A DNA stretch of 64,000 bases from Pseudomonas mosselii. Lineage in GTDB: Bacteria > Pseudomonadota > Gammaproteobacteria > Pseudomonadales > Pseudomonadaceae. Shown here piece after piece: positions 8,289-17,815 of this stretch. Location: positions 5,239,501-5,303,500 of the forward strand of contig NZ_CP081966.1 in assembly GCF_019823065.1 (NCBI RefSeq), in the 5' to 3' direction. The notes beneath the pieces are model-generated. The model was not told the DNA's origin and did no database searches. It saw only the letters and a program-made list of their open reading frames with translations. The number at the start of each line of letters is the position of its first letter. Position 1 is the stretch's first letter. The position numbers were made by a program, and so were the translations under genes.

Positions 8289-10844
8289 GTGGTGAAGAAG
8301 ACGCTGTTCCAATTGCACTGGTTCCTTGGCATCACCGCCGGCCTGGTGCTGGCGCTGATGGGCATGACCGGCGCGATCTGGTCCTTCCAGGAAGAACTGC
8401 TGCGGGCATTCAACGCCGAGGTACTGAAGGTCGAGATCCGCCAGGAAGGCGTGCTGGCGCCGGCCGAACTGGTGCGCCGGGTCGAGGCCGCGCAAGGCGA
8501 CAAGGTCTCCATGCTCTGGGTCGATACCCGCGAGGGCAACGCCGCGCGAATCTTCTTTACCCCCGCCCCCGGCGAGCGCCGTGGCGCGCTGCGCTACGCC
8601 GACCCGTACACCGGCGAGCTCAAGGGTGACGTGGCTGGCCTGGGCTTCTTCAACCTCATGCTCAACCTGCACCGGTTCCTGGCCATGGGCGACACAGGCC
8701 GGCAGATCACCGGCGCCTGCACCTTGATGCTGATTTTCTTCTGCCTCTCGGGGCTGTACCTGCGCTGGCCGCGCAAGGCACTGGACTGGCGGGCCTGGCT
8801 GACGCTGGACTGGGCGAAGAAAGGCCGCGCCTTCAACTGGGACCTGCACGCGGTATTCGGCACCTGGTGCCTGCTGTTCTACCTGCTGTTCGCCCTGACC
8901 GGGCTGTTCTGGTCCTACGAATGGTACCGCGAAGGCCTCAATCGCCTGCTGGCCGACCAACCCGCGGCCGGCGAGCAGAAGCGTGGCGAAGGTCGCGGCG
9001 GTCGCCATGGCCCGACCAGGGTGGACAAGAACGCCCCGCCTCTTGTTGTCGATTACGATGCCATCTGGACCAATCTCAAGGCCGCCGCAGGCCCCGGCCT
9101 GTCCACCTACAACCTGCGCCTGCCGCCGGCCGGCGGGCAACCGGCGACCCTGTTCTACCTGCTGCAAGGCGCCGACCACGGGCGCGCCCTGAACACCCTC
9201 ACCCTCGACCCGGCCACCGGCCAGGTCAAACGTCACGAGCGTTACACCGACAAGTCGTTCAAGGCCCAGTTGCTGCAGAGCGTCTACGCTCTGCACGTGG
9301 GCAGCTACTTCGGCCTGCCGGGGCGAATCATCGTCACCCTCGCCAGCCTGACCATGCCGCTGTTCTTCGTCACCGGCTGGCTGCTGTACCTCGACCGTCG
9401 ACGCAAGAAGCGTCAGGTTCGCGCCGCACGTGGCGCGGTGGCCCCTCAGGCCAATGACGGAGATAGCTGGTTGATCGGCTTCGCCAGCCAGAGCGGCTTC
9501 GCCGAACAGCTGGCCTGGCAGAGCGCCGGCCAACTTCAATCCGCCGGCTTGTCGGTGCAGGTACGCCCGCTGGCCGAATTGGGCGAAACCGAATTGCGCC
9601 AGGCCAACCGAGCACTGTTCGTGGTCAGCACCTTCGGCGACGGCGAAGCTCCGGACAGCGCCCGTGGCTTCGAGCGCAAGGTCCTCGGCCAAGCCTGGCC
9701 GCTGGATCACCTGGACTACGCCCTGCTGGCCCTGGGCGACCGCCAGTACCCGCACTTCTGCGGCTTCGCCCGCCGGCTCCAGGCCTGGCTCGGCGAACGT
9801 GGCGCCACCTGCGCCTTCAGCCCGGTGGAGGTGGACAACGCCGACCCCGTCGCCCTGCAGCTGTGGCAACAGGAACTGACGCACCTGACCGGCGCCCGCC
9901 CGGTCGCCGCCTGGCAGCCGCCAAGCTTCGGCAACTGGCGCCTGTCGCGCCGCGATCAGCTCAACCCCGGCAGCCAGGGGGCGCCGGTGTACCTGTTGGG
10001 CCTGCAGGCAGAAGCGCCCGCAACCTGGGAGGCCGGTGACCTGATCGAAGTCCTGCCACGCAACGGCCAGCCCCGTGTCGATGCCTTCCTTGCCGGCCTG
10101 GGCCTTGACCCAGGCAGCCCGGTGCAGCTCGACGGCCTGCAGGAAACCCTGGCGCAGGCCCTGGCCAGCCGCCAGTTGCCGGTCAGCCGCGAACACCTGA
10201 TCGGCCTGCATGCCCAGGCACTGGTCGACGCACTGATCCCACTCACCGCCCGTGAATACTCGATTGCCTCCATCGCCAGCGATGGCGTGCTGGAGCTGAT
10301 CGTGCGCCAGGAGCGCCACGCCGATGGCAACCTGGGCCTTGGCTCCGGCTGGCTGACCGAATACCTGCCGCTGGAAGGCAGCGTCAGCGCGCGCCTGCGT
10401 CGCAACAGCGGTTTCCACCTGCCCGTCGAATCGGCGCCCTTGGTGCTGATCGGCAATGGTACCGGCCTGGCCGGTCTGCGCAGCCTGCTAAAGGCCCGCA
10501 TTGCTGGAGGCGAGCAACGCAACTGGCTGCTGTTCGGCGAACGCAACCGGGCGCACGACCTGCTGTGCGGCGAGGAGCTGCAGGGCTGGGTGGAAAGCGG
10601 CGACCTGCAACGGCTGGACCTGGCGTTTTCGCGGGACCAGGCGCAGAAGATCTATGTGCAGGACGTGCTGTTGCAGCAGGCCGCCGAGTTCAAGCGCTGG
10701 ATCGAGGATGGCGCTTGCGTGTATGTCTGCGGCAGCCTGCAAGGCATGGCGGCCGGGGTGGATGCGGCGTTGCAGGGAATCCTGGGCGAGGCTGTCGTAC
10801 AGCAGTTGATCGAGGATGGGCGGTATCGGCGAGATGTGTACTGA
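8289..10844 (+). CDS. piuB: PepSY-flavodoxin-reductase fusion, PiuB-type membrane oxidoreductase
   Basis: An 851-aa inner-membrane flavoprotein. The N-terminal half is a PepSY membrane module with four membrane segments (residues about 6-30, 135-160, 190-215 and 345-370), including [16 protein letters not shown] and the heme-liganding-type histidines of [10 protein letters not shown]. The C-terminal half is a sulfite-reductase-flavoprotein-like module: flavodoxin ([44 protein letters not shown]), FAD-binding REYSIASI, and an NADPH-binding part with [11 protein letters not shown] and the terminal [16 protein letters not shown]. Reduction of siderophore-bound iron is inferred from domain content and location after piuA. 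It starts with tandem GTG codons at 8289/8292. Confidence 0.88.
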   Translation: MVKKTLFQLHWFLGITAGLVLALMGMTGAIWSFQEELLRAFNAEVLKVEIRQEGVLAPAELVRRVEAAQGDKVSMLWVDTREGNAARIFFTPAPGERRGALRYADPYTGELKGDVAGLGFFNLMLNLHRFLAMGDTGRQITGACTLMLIFFCLSGLYLRWPRKALDWRAWLTLDWAKKGRAFNWDLHAVFGTWCLLFYLLFALTGLFWSYEWYREGLNRLLADQPAAGEQKRGEGRGGRHGPTRVDKNAPPLVVDYDAIWTNLKAAAGPGLSTYNLRLPPAGGQPATLFYLLQGADHGRALNTLTLDPATGQVKRHERYTDKSFKAQLLQSVYALHVGSYFGLPGRIIVTLASLTMPLFFVTGWLLYLDRRRKKRQVRAARGAVAPQANDGDSWLIGFASQSGFAEQLAWQSAGQLQSAGLSVQVRPLAELGETELRQANRALFVVSTFGDGEAPDSARGFERKVLGQAWPLDHLDYALLALGDRQYPHFCGFARRLQAWLGERGATCAFSPVEVDNADPVALQLWQQELTHLTGARPVAAWQPPSFGNWRLSRRDQLNPGSQGAPVYLLGLQAEAPATWEAGDLIEVLPRNGQPRVDAFLAGLGLDPGSPVQLDGLQETLAQALASRQLPVSREHLIGLHAQALVDALIPLTAREYSIASIASDGVLELIVRQERHADGNLGLGSGWLTEYLPLEGSVSARLRRNSGFHLPVESAPLVLIGNGTGLAGLRSLLKARIAGGEQRNWLLFGERNRAHDLLCGEELQGWVESGDLQRLDLAFSRDQAQKIYVQDVLLQQAAEFKRWIEDGACVYVCGSLQGMAAGVDAALQGILGEAVVQQLIEDGRYRRDVY

Positions 10845-10855
10845 AGCCTGAAAGC

Positions 10856-10909
10856 ATCGCGGGGCCAGCCCGCTCCCACGATACCGTGGGAGCGGGCTGG
10901 CCCCGCGAT
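10856..10909. repeat. Inverted REP pair between convergent piuB and omega-amidase gene
   Basis: Perfect 25-bp arms 10856-10880 and 10885-10909 around a 4-nt loop, with the REP core GGGGCCAGCCCGCTCCCA. It fills the gap between two convergent genes and probably acts as a bidirectional terminator or roadblock. Confidence 0.88.
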
Positions 10910-10915
10910 TGGCCC

Positions 10916-11707
10916 TTAATGCAGATCGAAGGTATCGGCATCCAGGTTCGCCGGGAACCGCGCCCGGTACGCCGCAAGCTCCGCCGCCCGCAACACCACG
11001 GTGAACACCCCGTCGGCCTCGCCCGCGCTGAGCAGGCTCTCGCCCTGGAAGTCCAACACCTGGCTGTCGCCGGAGTAGGCGAAGCCCTTGCCATCGGTGC
11101 CGACCCGGTTCACCGCCGCGACGAAGCACAGGTTCTCGATGCCCCGCGCCGGCAGCAGGCGGTTCCAGTGCAGGCGCCGCGCCGCCGGCCAGTTGGCGGT
11201 GTACAGCAGCAGGTCGGTGTCCTGGGCGTCACGGCTCCACACCGGGAAGCGCAGGTCGTAGCAGATCAACGGGCGGATCCGCCAACCCTTGAGCTCGAAC
11301 TGCACCTGGCGCTCGCCAGGAGTGTAGTGCTTGTGCTCGCCGGCCATGCGGAACAGGTGACGCTTGTCGTAGTGCAGGATCTCGCCGTCGGGCCGTGCCC
11401 ACAGCAGGCGGTTGCGGTGGCTGCCGTCGGCGGCCTGGATGATCACGCTGCCGGTGATCACCGCGTTGGCTTTCTTCGCCTGGGCCTTGAGCCACTTGTA
11501 GGTCGGGCCGTTTTCCGGCTCCGCCAGGCTTTCGGACTCCATCGAAAAACCGGTGGTGAACATTTCCGGCAGGACCACCAGGTCCACCTCGCCGGCCTGG
11601 CCGATCAGCTCCTCGAAGTGCGCGTAGTTGGCCTCGCGGTCGTGCCAGGCCAGGGTGGTCTGCACCAGGGCGATTTTCAGGTTCGACAGTTGGCTCAGAT
11701 CGCGCAT
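10916..11707 (-). CDS. Nitrilase-superfamily omega-amidase (YafV/MtnU-like)
   Basis: Carbon-nitrogen hydrolase, about 263 aa. The catalytic triad is visible: Glu in VVLPEMFTTGFSM (residues about 40-50), Lys in HYDKRHLF (about 107-114) and Cys in RPLICYDLRFPVW (about 143-155). It probably hydrolyses 2-oxoglutaramate or 2-oxosuccinamate, the product of glutamine or asparagine transamination. The ATG at 11707 is preceded by GCGGAGAAACT, a good Shine-Dalgarno, and overlaps the end of the upstream aminotransferase gene by 13 bp. That coupling supports a joint glutamine-transaminase/omega-amidase route. Exact substrate is unproven. Confidence 0.88.
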   Translation of the reverse strand: MRDLSQLSNLKIALVQTTLAWHDREANYAHFEELIGQAGEVDLVVLPEMFTTGFSMESESLAEPENGPTYKWLKAQAKKANAVITGSVIIQAADGSHRNRLLWARPDGEILHYDKRHLFRMAGEHKHYTPGERQVQFELKGWRIRPLICYDLRFPVWSRDAQDTDLLLYTANWPAARRLHWNRLLPARGIENLCFVAAVNRVGTDGKGFAYSGDSQVLDFQGESLLSAGEADGVFTVVLRAAELAAYRARFPANLDADTFDLH

Positions 11708-12843
11708 AGTTTCTCCGCTGCCTGGCGCAGCGTCTCCTCGCGTTTGGCAAAGCACAGGCGCACCAGGCGTTGCTCGGGGATGGGTTGCTGGTAGAACACC
11801 GACACCGGGATGCTGGCCACGCCATGCTCACGGGTCAGCCACAGGGCCATGTCGACATCGTTCAGGTCGGGGCGGATCTGCGAATAGTCCACCAGCTGGA
11901 AGTAAGTGCCCGGGGTGCGGGTGAAAGTGAAGCGCGAGGCCTGCAGCAAATCGCAGAACAGGTCGCGCTTGGCCTGGTAGAAAGCCGGCAGTTCGTCGAT
12001 GTGCTCAGGGTGCTCGGCCATGAAGTCGGCCAGGGCGCACTGCAAGGGAGTCACGCCGCAGAAGTTGACGTACTGGTGCACCTTGCGCAATTCGGCGCTG
12101 AGCGCCGGTGGCGCAACCACGTAACCGGTTTTCCAGCCGGTGACGTGATAGGTCTTGCCAAACGAGCTGATGACGAAGGCTCTGCTGTACAGCTGCGCGT
12201 GGGCCAGCACGCTGGCGTGGCGCACGCCATCGTAGATCAGGTGCTCATAGACTTCGTCGCTGATCAGATAGATATCGCGGTTGCCGATCAACGCGGCCAA
12301 CTGGTCCAGGTCTTCGCGGCTGATCAAGGCGCCGCTGGGGTTGTGCGGCGAATTGAGGATGACCATGCGCGTGCGCGGACTCAGGGCGTCGCTGAACCTC
12401 TGCCAGTCGATGCTGAAGCTGCCGTCGCGCAGCGGCACATGCACGCAGCGGCCACCGGCCAGCTCCACCGATGGCTCATAACTGTCGTAGCTGGGGTCGA
12501 AGACGATCACCTCGTCACCGGGGTGGATCACCGCCTGGATGGCGCAGAAGATCGCCTCGGTGGCGCCCGGGGTAATGGTCACCTCGTGATCGGCATCCAC
12601 TGCCACGCCATACAGCCGGGCGATCTTGGCTGCAACCTGCTGGCGCAGGGCTGGCAGGCCGGTCATCGGCGAATACTGGTTGTGCCCGGCGGCCACATGC
12701 CGGCCAACGGCATCGAGCAGGGCCTGGGGTCCATTGAAGTCAGGGAAGCCCTGGGACAGGTTGAGTGCACCGGTCTGCATGGCCAGTTGCGACATGGTGG
12801 TAAAGATGGTCGTGCCGACGTTCGGCAGTTTGCTGCGGATCAT
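11695..12843 (-). CDS. Class I/II PLP aminotransferase (YbdL-like methionine/glutamine transaminase)
   Basis: PLP-dependent aminotransferase, 382 aa. It has the fold-type I marks: LNLSQGFPDF (residues 28-37), TPGATEAIFCAIQAV (PLP phosphate site), NSPHNPSGALIS, DEVYEHLIYDG (PLP ring Asp), the Schiff-base lysine in SSFGKTYHVTGWKTGYV (about residue 235), and the distal arginine in RLCFAKREE. It resembles E. coli YbdL and glutamine transaminase K-type enzymes, which act on methionine, glutamine or aromatic amino acids. Its overlap with the omega-amidase gene suggests methionine or glutamine salvage via an oxo-acid. The ATG at 12843 is the only good start. Confidence 0.88.
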   Translation of the reverse strand: MIRSKLPNVGTTIFTTMSQLAMQTGALNLSQGFPDFNGPQALLDAVGRHVAAGHNQYSPMTGLPALRQQVAAKIARLYGVAVDADHEVTITPGATEAIFCAIQAVIHPGDEVIVFDPSYDSYEPSVELAGGRCVHVPLRDGSFSIDWQRFSDALSPRTRMVILNSPHNPSGALISREDLDQLAALIGNRDIYLISDEVYEHLIYDGVRHASVLAHAQLYSRAFVISSFGKTYHVTGWKTGYVVAPPALSAELRKVHQYVNFCGVTPLQCALADFMAEHPEHIDELPAFYQAKRDLFCDLLQASRFTFTRTPGTYFQLVDYSQIRPDLNDVDMALWLTREHGVASIPVSVFYQQPIPEQRLVRLCFAKREETLRQAAEKLCAI

Positions 12844-13007
12844 GGAGCCCTCTTTCCTGGGGTTTGTCCGGCACGGGGTTGGGTCCGAGCATAGCGGATC
12901 GAGCAGTCAGGAAAAAGGTTGAAACAATAGGGGGATTGCGGTGGGTCAATCGTTGCAACCCAACAGCAGAATGAAGCGTGGGAGCGGCGGTGCGCCGATG
13001 CGACTTG

Positions 13008-13063
13008 CCCCGCGATGAGATCAGATCAGGCAGTCAACTGACCTGAACACTCTCATCGCGGGG
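13008..13063. repeat. REP-related inverted repeat upstream of the aminotransferase and downstream of der
   Basis: Arms CCCCGCGATGAGA (13008-13020) and TCTCATCGCGGGG (13051-13063) enclose a smaller dyad, roughly TCAGGCAGT...ACTGACCTGA. A half-degenerate REP-like string (GTGGGAGCGGCGGTGCGCCG) precedes it at 12979. The repeat lies in the 253-bp gap between the aminotransferase start and the der stop. Confidence 0.7.
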
Positions 13064-13096
13064 CCCCTCCCAACGAGGGTTCTGCAAGCGTTGTTA

Positions 13097-14560
13097 CTAA
13101 CGCTTGTCGCGGCGCTTCTTCTCGGCCTTCTTGTGGTGCGACATCAAGCGGCGCTTTTTGTTGACCTGGCGATCGGTGAGGGTGTTCTTCTTGCCCTCGA
13201 ACGGGTTGTCACCGCCCTTGTACTCGATGCGGATCGGCGTGCCGACCAGCTTGAGCACCCGGCGGTAGGTGTTCTCCAGGTAGCGCGAGTACGAGTTGGG
13301 GATCTTGTCGGTCTGGTTGCCGTGGATCACGATCAGCGGCGGGTTGGCACCACCGAGGTGGGCATAGCGCAGCTTGATGCGGCGACCGTTGACCAACGGC
13401 GGCTGGTGCACGCTGATGGCGTCTTCGAGGATCTGCGTCAGGCGGCTGGTCGGCCAGCGGGTGACCGCCGACTTGAACGCGGCCTGCACCGACTTGTACA
13501 GGTGGCCCACGCCGGTGCCGTGCAGCGCCGAGATGAAGTGGATGTCGGCGAAGTCGACGAAGAACAGCCGGCGTTCCAGCTCGGTCTTCACGTAGTCGCG
13601 CTCGCCCGGCTCCATGCCGTCCCACTTGTTCAGGGCGATGACCACGGCGCGACCGGCGTCCAGGGCGAAGCCCAGCAGGTTGAGGTCGTGGTCGACCACG
13701 CCTTCGCGGGCGTCCATGACGAAGATCACCACGTTGGCGTCCTTGATCGCCTGCAGGGTCTTCACCACCGAGAACTTCTCGACTTCCTCGTGGATCTTGC
13801 CGCGCTTGCGCACGCCAGCGGTGTCGATGAAGGTGTACTTCTCGCCATCACGCTCGAACGGGATGTAGATACTGTCGCGGGTGGTGCCCGGCTGGTCGTA
13901 CACCACCACGCGCTCCTCGCCGAGCATGCGGTTGACCAGGGTCGACTTGCCGACGTTGGGGCGGCCGATGATGGCGATCTTGATGCCGTCTTTCTCGCTC
14001 GGGCCGGGAATGCGCGTGGCTTCCTCGCCTTCGGCGACATCCTCTTCGAGGGCTTCTTCCTCGGGGTCACGGGGAATATGGCCGAGCAGCGATTCCATCA
14101 GGGCGTTGATGCCGCGGCCCTGGGAGCCCGCCACCGGGATGGCGTTGCCCATGCCCAGCGGCGAGAACTCGGCGCGGGCGATATCGGGATCGATGTTGTC
14201 GATCTTGTTGGCGACCAGGATCGCTTCCTTGTTCCGCTTGCGCAGGTGATCGGCGATCATCTGGTCGGCGGCGGTCATGCCGGCGCGGGCATCGACCAGG
14301 AACAGCACGTAGTCGGCTTCCTCGATGGCCATCAGCGACTGCTCGGCCATCTTCTCGTCCATGCCCACTTCGTCACCGGTGATACCACCGGTGTCGATCA
14401 GGATGTAGGAACGACCTTGCCAGCTGGCATCGCCGTACTGGCGGTCACGGGTCAGGCCCGACAGGTCGCCGACGATGGCGTCGCGGGTCTTGGTCAGGCG
14501 GTTGAACATGGTGGATTTACCGACGTTCGGCCGGCCCACCAGGGCGATTACGGGAACCAT
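13097..14560 (-). CDS. der: Ribosome-assembly GTPase Der (EngA)
   Basis: Essential double GTPase that matures the 50S ribosomal subunit. Two G domains are seen, each with a P-loop GRPNVGKST (residues about 10 and 190) and DTGG/DTAG switch II, plus NKID and NKWD specificity motifs. The C-terminal KH-like domain ([29 protein letters not shown]) ends in a very basic tail ([20 protein letters not shown]). The protein is about 487 aa, in the family range. The ATG at 14560 (MVPVIALVG) matches the family start; one at 14572 adds four residues. It is the last gene of the minus-strand block that begins near ndk. Confidence 0.96.
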   Translation of the reverse strand: MVPVIALVGRPNVGKSTMFNRLTKTRDAIVGDLSGLTRDRQYGDASWQGRSYILIDTGGITGDEVGMDEKMAEQSLMAIEEADYVLFLVDARAGMTAADQMIADHLRKRNKEAILVANKIDNIDPDIARAEFSPLGMGNAIPVAGSQGRGINALMESLLGHIPRDPEEEALEEDVAEGEEATRIPGPSEKDGIKIAIIGRPNVGKSTLVNRMLGEERVVVYDQPGTTRDSIYIPFERDGEKYTFIDTAGVRKRGKIHEEVEKFSVVKTLQAIKDANVVIFVMDAREGVVDHDLNLLGFALDAGRAVVIALNKWDGMEPGERDYVKTELERRLFFVDFADIHFISALHGTGVGHLYKSVQAAFKSAVTRWPTSRLTQILEDAISVHQPPLVNGRRIKLRYAHLGGANPPLIVIHGNQTDKIPNSYSRYLENTYRRVLKLVGTPIRIEYKGGDNPFEGKKNTLTDRQVNKKRRLMSHHKKAEKKRRDKR

Positions 14561-14595
14561 GCGGCTCTCCACTCTTGAATTCTTGAAAATGCAAA

Positions 14596-14616
14596 GGCCG
14601 CTGCAAGGCAGCGGCC
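14596..14616 (-). terminator. Hairpin between bamB and der (weak terminator)
   Basis: Perfect 9-bp stem GGCCGCTGC / GCAGCGGCC with a 3-nt loop, lying between the bamB stop and the der start. On the minus strand it is followed by TTTGCATTTTC rather than a clean U-run, so partial attenuation is more likely than full termination. Confidence 0.45.
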
Positions 14617-14677
14617 GGAGTTCGGGCGGCGCTTCATGCGCCGCGGCCTGAGCCCGCGAGCGAGCTCAAGCATAGCT

Positions 14678-15820
14678 TCAGCGGATGGTCAGTGCCTCGA
14701 GCTTGCCGCTGTTGCCGAAGACGTAGATGGTGTCGCCGACCACCAGGGGTCGGGCGCGCAGGCCATCGCTGTCGATACGCTCACGGCCGACGAAGCGGCC
14801 ATCGACCTGGCTGAGCAGGTGCAGGTAACCCTCGAAGTCGCCCACCGCCACGTAGCTGGAGAACACTTCCGGCGCCGACAGCTGACGGCGGGCCATCGAA
14901 TCGTTGCTCCACAGCGAGCTGGAAGAACGCTCGTCGACGCTCTGCACGGTACCCGACGCTTCGCTCACGTAGACGTTGCCGAAGCCTTGAGCGACACCCA
15001 CATAGCTGGAAGCATCGCGCTGCCACAGCACGCGGCCGCTTTCCAGGTCCAGGCCGGCGACGCGGCCCTGGTAGGTGCTGACGTAGAGGGTGCCACCGGA
15101 CAGCAGCAGGCCGCCGTCGATGTCCACCACACGGTCCAGCTCGGAACGGCCCTGCGGAATCGCCACGCGGCTCTCCCACACCGGCACGCCGTTGCTGATA
15201 TCGACCGCCACCACCTTGCCGGTGGACAGGCCGGCCACGGCCAGGCGGTTGGTCACCACCGGCGCGCCGGTGCCGCGCAGGGTCAGCACGGCAGGGCTGT
15301 TCTCGTAGATCCAGCGACGGTCGCCGGTGGCGGCGTCGAAGCCGACCAGACGGTCGTCCTGGGTCTGTACCACCACCACGTCACCGTTGTTGGCGGGCGG
15401 CGCCAGCACTTCGCTGCTGACGCGCGAGCGCCAGCGCTCCTCGCCGGTGCTGGAATCCAGGGCGATGACCTCGCCCTTGAGGGTCCCCAGCATGACCAGG
15501 CCGTAGCCCACGCCCACCGCGCCGGATACCGGCAGCTCGAGGTCCTTCTTCCACACCACGTCGCCGGTGATGCGGTTCAGCGCGAAGACCTCGCCGTTGA
15601 CGTCGGAGGCGTAGATGCGGTCGTTCTCGATGGCCGGCACCAGGGTGTTGTAGGTCTCGCCCTGGCCGTCACCGATCGAACGGCTCCACTGCTTCTTCAG
15701 CACCACTTCCTCGGTGAACTTGGTCAGCTCGGCCGGGGGCAGTTCCTTCTTGCTGTTGCTGCTGCAACCCGCCGCCAGCACGGCGAGGGTGAGCACTGCT
15801 GCTTGTTTCCAACCCTTCAC
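14678..15820 (-). CDS. bamB: Outer-membrane assembly lipoprotein BamB
   Basis: Lipoprotein of the BAM complex that inserts beta-barrel proteins in the outer membrane; 380 aa. A signal peptide with lipobox (VLTLAVLAAGCSS) is followed by an eight-bladed PQQ-type propeller, seen as repeats such as DVNGEVFALNRITGDVVWKKDL, LKGEVIALDSSTGEERWRSRV, VAVDISNGVPVWESRVA and VAGLDLESGRVLWQRD. The start is taken as the GTG at 15820, which has AAAGGGGA 10 nt upstream and follows the stop of the previous gene by one base. A longer in-frame ATG at 15847 lies within that gene. Confidence 0.94.
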   Translation of the reverse strand: MKGWKQAAVLTLAVLAAGCSSNSKKELPPAELTKFTEEVVLKKQWSRSIGDGQGETYNTLVPAIENDRIYASDVNGEVFALNRITGDVVWKKDLELPVSGAVGVGYGLVMLGTLKGEVIALDSSTGEERWRSRVSSEVLAPPANNGDVVVVQTQDDRLVGFDAATGDRRWIYENSPAVLTLRGTGAPVVTNRLAVAGLSTGKVVAVDISNGVPVWESRVAIPQGRSELDRVVDIDGGLLLSGGTLYVSTYQGRVAGLDLESGRVLWQRDASSYVGVAQGFGNVYVSEASGTVQSVDERSSSSLWSNDSMARRQLSAPEVFSSYVAVGDFEGYLHLLSQVDGRFVGRERIDSDGLRARPLVVGDTIYVFGNSGKLEALTIR

Positions 15821-15821
15821 T

Positions 15822-16463
15822 TCAGGCGTCCCCTTTGGCCAGGTCATCCAGCTTCAGTTGCAGGCCACCGATCGCGGCGTCGTCGGACAGCGCGGCCTTG
15901 GCTTTTTCGTAGGCGCTGTGCGCGTCGTCGGCGCGGCCCAGCTGTACCAGCAGGTCGCCCTTGAGTTCTTCGCGGCTGGCCAGGAAGGCCTTGTCGGTAT
16001 CGCCCTCGAGCAGCTTGAGCGCGTCCTCGGCCTTGTCCTGGGCCGCGAGCACGCGGGCCAGACGCTGGCGCGAGATCTCGCCGAGGGTGGCGTCGGCCGG
16101 CTTGTCCAGCACGCTCTTCAGCTCACTGGCCGCATCGTCCAGCTTGCCGCTTTCGACCGCGACCTTGGCCACGAACAGGCTGCCGTACTGGGCGTAGGCG
16201 GTGCCGCCGAACTCGCTCTTGAGCTTGCCGGACAGCTCGGCGACCTTGCTCGCGTCGGGCTTGCCGTCAGGCGTCAACGAGGTTTCCAGCAGCGCCTGGT
16301 ACAGCGCCGAGGCGCCCTGGGACTGGTTGGCCTGATACTTGTGCCAGGTCTGCCAGCCCAACACCACCACGCCAGCCAGCAGGGCGCCGGTCAGCAGCGG
16401 CTTGCCGTTGCGGTTCCACCAGTCCTTGGCTGCAGCCAGGCTCTCATCATCGGTACTCGACAC
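15822..16463 (-). CDS. yfgM: YfgM-type TPR membrane protein (periplasmic chaperone partner of SecYEG)
   Basis: A 213-aa protein with an N-terminal cytoplasmic stretch (DESLAAAKDWWNRNGKPL), one membrane segment (LTGALLAGVVVLGWQTW, residues about 19-37), then TPR-like helices (SALYQALLETSLTP, AQYGSLFVAKVAVESGKLDDAASELKSVL, GDLLVQLGRADDAHSAYEKAKAAL). This is the layout of YfgM (DUF2133), a helper at the SecYEG translocon with PpiD. It sits between hisS and bamB, its usual position. Function is inferred from the E. coli homologue. Confidence 0.9.
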   Translation of the reverse strand: MSSTDDESLAAAKDWWNRNGKPLLTGALLAGVVVLGWQTWHKYQANQSQGASALYQALLETSLTPDGKPDASKVAELSGKLKSEFGGTAYAQYGSLFVAKVAVESGKLDDAASELKSVLDKPADATLGEISRQRLARVLAAQDKAEDALKLLEGDTDKAFLASREELKGDLLVQLGRADDAHSAYEKAKAALSDDAAIGGLQLKLDDLAKGDA

Positions 16464-16501
16464 CCCAATACTCCTATTCGCCTATTCGTTGTCAGACCGC
16501 G

Positions 16502-17791
16502 TCACGCCTGGGCGATCGCGGTTTCCAGGTGCGCGGCAAGCGCATCCCAGGCAATGTTCTGTTGTTCACCCTGGCCACGCAGGGGCTTCAGACCGATCTG
16601 CTGCTTCTCGAGCTCGTCGTCACCCAGAATCAGCGCGAACAACGCGCCGCTCTTGTCGGCCTTCTTGAACTGGCTCTTGAAGCTGCCGCCACCGGCATTG
16701 ACCGCCAGGCGCAGGCCCGGCAGGCGATCGCGCAGGCTTTCGCTCAGGCGCAGGCCGGCCAACTCAGCCGGCTCGCCGAAGGCGCACAGGTAGACGTCGA
16801 TGGTGCGGCTGATCGACTCGGGCACCTTGCCCAGGGTCTCCAGCAGCAGGATCAGGCGCTCGATGCCCATGGCGAAACCGACGCCCGGGGTCGGCTTGCC
16901 GCCCATCTGCTCGACCAGGCCGTCATAACGACCACCGGCGCAGACGGTACCCTGGGCGCCGAGCTTGTCGGTGACCCACTCGAACACGGTCTTGCTGTAG
17001 TAGTCCAGGCCGCGCACCAGCTTGGTATTGATCACGAACGGAATGCCGGCGGCGTCGAGGCGGGCCTTCAGGCCCTCGAAGTGCACGCGGGACTCTTCGT
17101 CCAGGTAGTCTTCCAACTTCGGCGCGCCGACCAGCACCGCCTGGGTGTTCGCATCCTTGCTGTCGAGGATGCGCAGCGGGTTGCTTTTCAGGCGGCGCTG
17201 GCTGTCCTCGTCCAGTTGCTCGAGGCGGGCCGAGAGGAACTCGACCAGCGCGTCGCGATAGCGGGCGCGGGCTTCGCTGGTGCCCAGGCTGTTGAGCTGC
17301 AGCTCGACCGCGTCCTGGATGCCCAGCAGGCCCCACAGGCGCCAGGTCAGCATGATCAGTTCGGCGTCGACGTCCGGGCCATCGAGGTTGAACACCTCAA
17401 CACCGATCTGGTGGAACTGGCGGTAGCGGCCCTTCTGCGGACGCTCGTGACGGAACATCTGGCCGATGTACCAGAGTTTCTGCACCTGGCCGTTGCCGGT
17501 GATGCCGTGCTCGAGCACGGCACGCACGCAGGCTGCGGTGCCTTCGGGGCGCAGGGTGAGCGAGTCGCCGTTGCGGTCCTCGAAGGTGTACATTTCCTTC
17601 TCGACGATATCGGTGACTTCACCGATCGAGCGCTTGAACAGCTCGGTGAACTCGACGATCGGCGTGCGGATCTGGCTGTAGCCGTAGCTGTCCAGCAAGC
17701 CGGCCACGGTGCCCTCGAAATAGCGCCACAGCGGCGACTGGTCGGGCAGGATGTCGTTCATGCCACGGATGGCTTGCAGCGATTTGCTCAC
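16502..17791 (-). CDS. hisS: Histidyl-tRNA synthetase
   Basis: Class II aminoacyl-tRNA synthetase charging tRNA-His, 429 aa. Motif 1 lies around [22 protein letters not shown]; motif 2 includes [25 protein letters not shown]; the histidine-specific signatures are [15 protein letters not shown] and AGGRYDGL; motif 3 is [11 protein letters not shown] (residue about 310). The C-terminal anticodon-binding domain follows ([16 protein letters not shown] to the end). The ATG at 17791 ([16 protein letters not shown]) fits the family start. Confidence 0.97.
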   Translation of the reverse strand: MSKSLQAIRGMNDILPDQSPLWRYFEGTVAGLLDSYGYSQIRTPIVEFTELFKRSIGEVTDIVEKEMYTFEDRNGDSLTLRPEGTAACVRAVLEHGITGNGQVQKLWYIGQMFRHERPQKGRYRQFHQIGVEVFNLDGPDVDAELIMLTWRLWGLLGIQDAVELQLNSLGTSEARARYRDALVEFLSARLEQLDEDSQRRLKSNPLRILDSKDANTQAVLVGAPKLEDYLDEESRVHFEGLKARLDAAGIPFVINTKLVRGLDYYSKTVFEWVTDKLGAQGTVCAGGRYDGLVEQMGGKPTPGVGFAMGIERLILLLETLGKVPESISRTIDVYLCAFGEPAELAGLRLSESLRDRLPGLRLAVNAGGGSFKSQFKKADKSGALFALILGDDELEKQQIGLKPLRGQGEQQNIAWDALAAHLETAIAQA

Positions 17792-17815
17792 GAGTAGTCC
17801 TTACGAATCTGTGTC

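Noticed and set aside
8208..10418. 736-codon open frame opposite piuB
   Set aside because: Shadow of piuB with low-complexity Gln/Ala/Gly composition.
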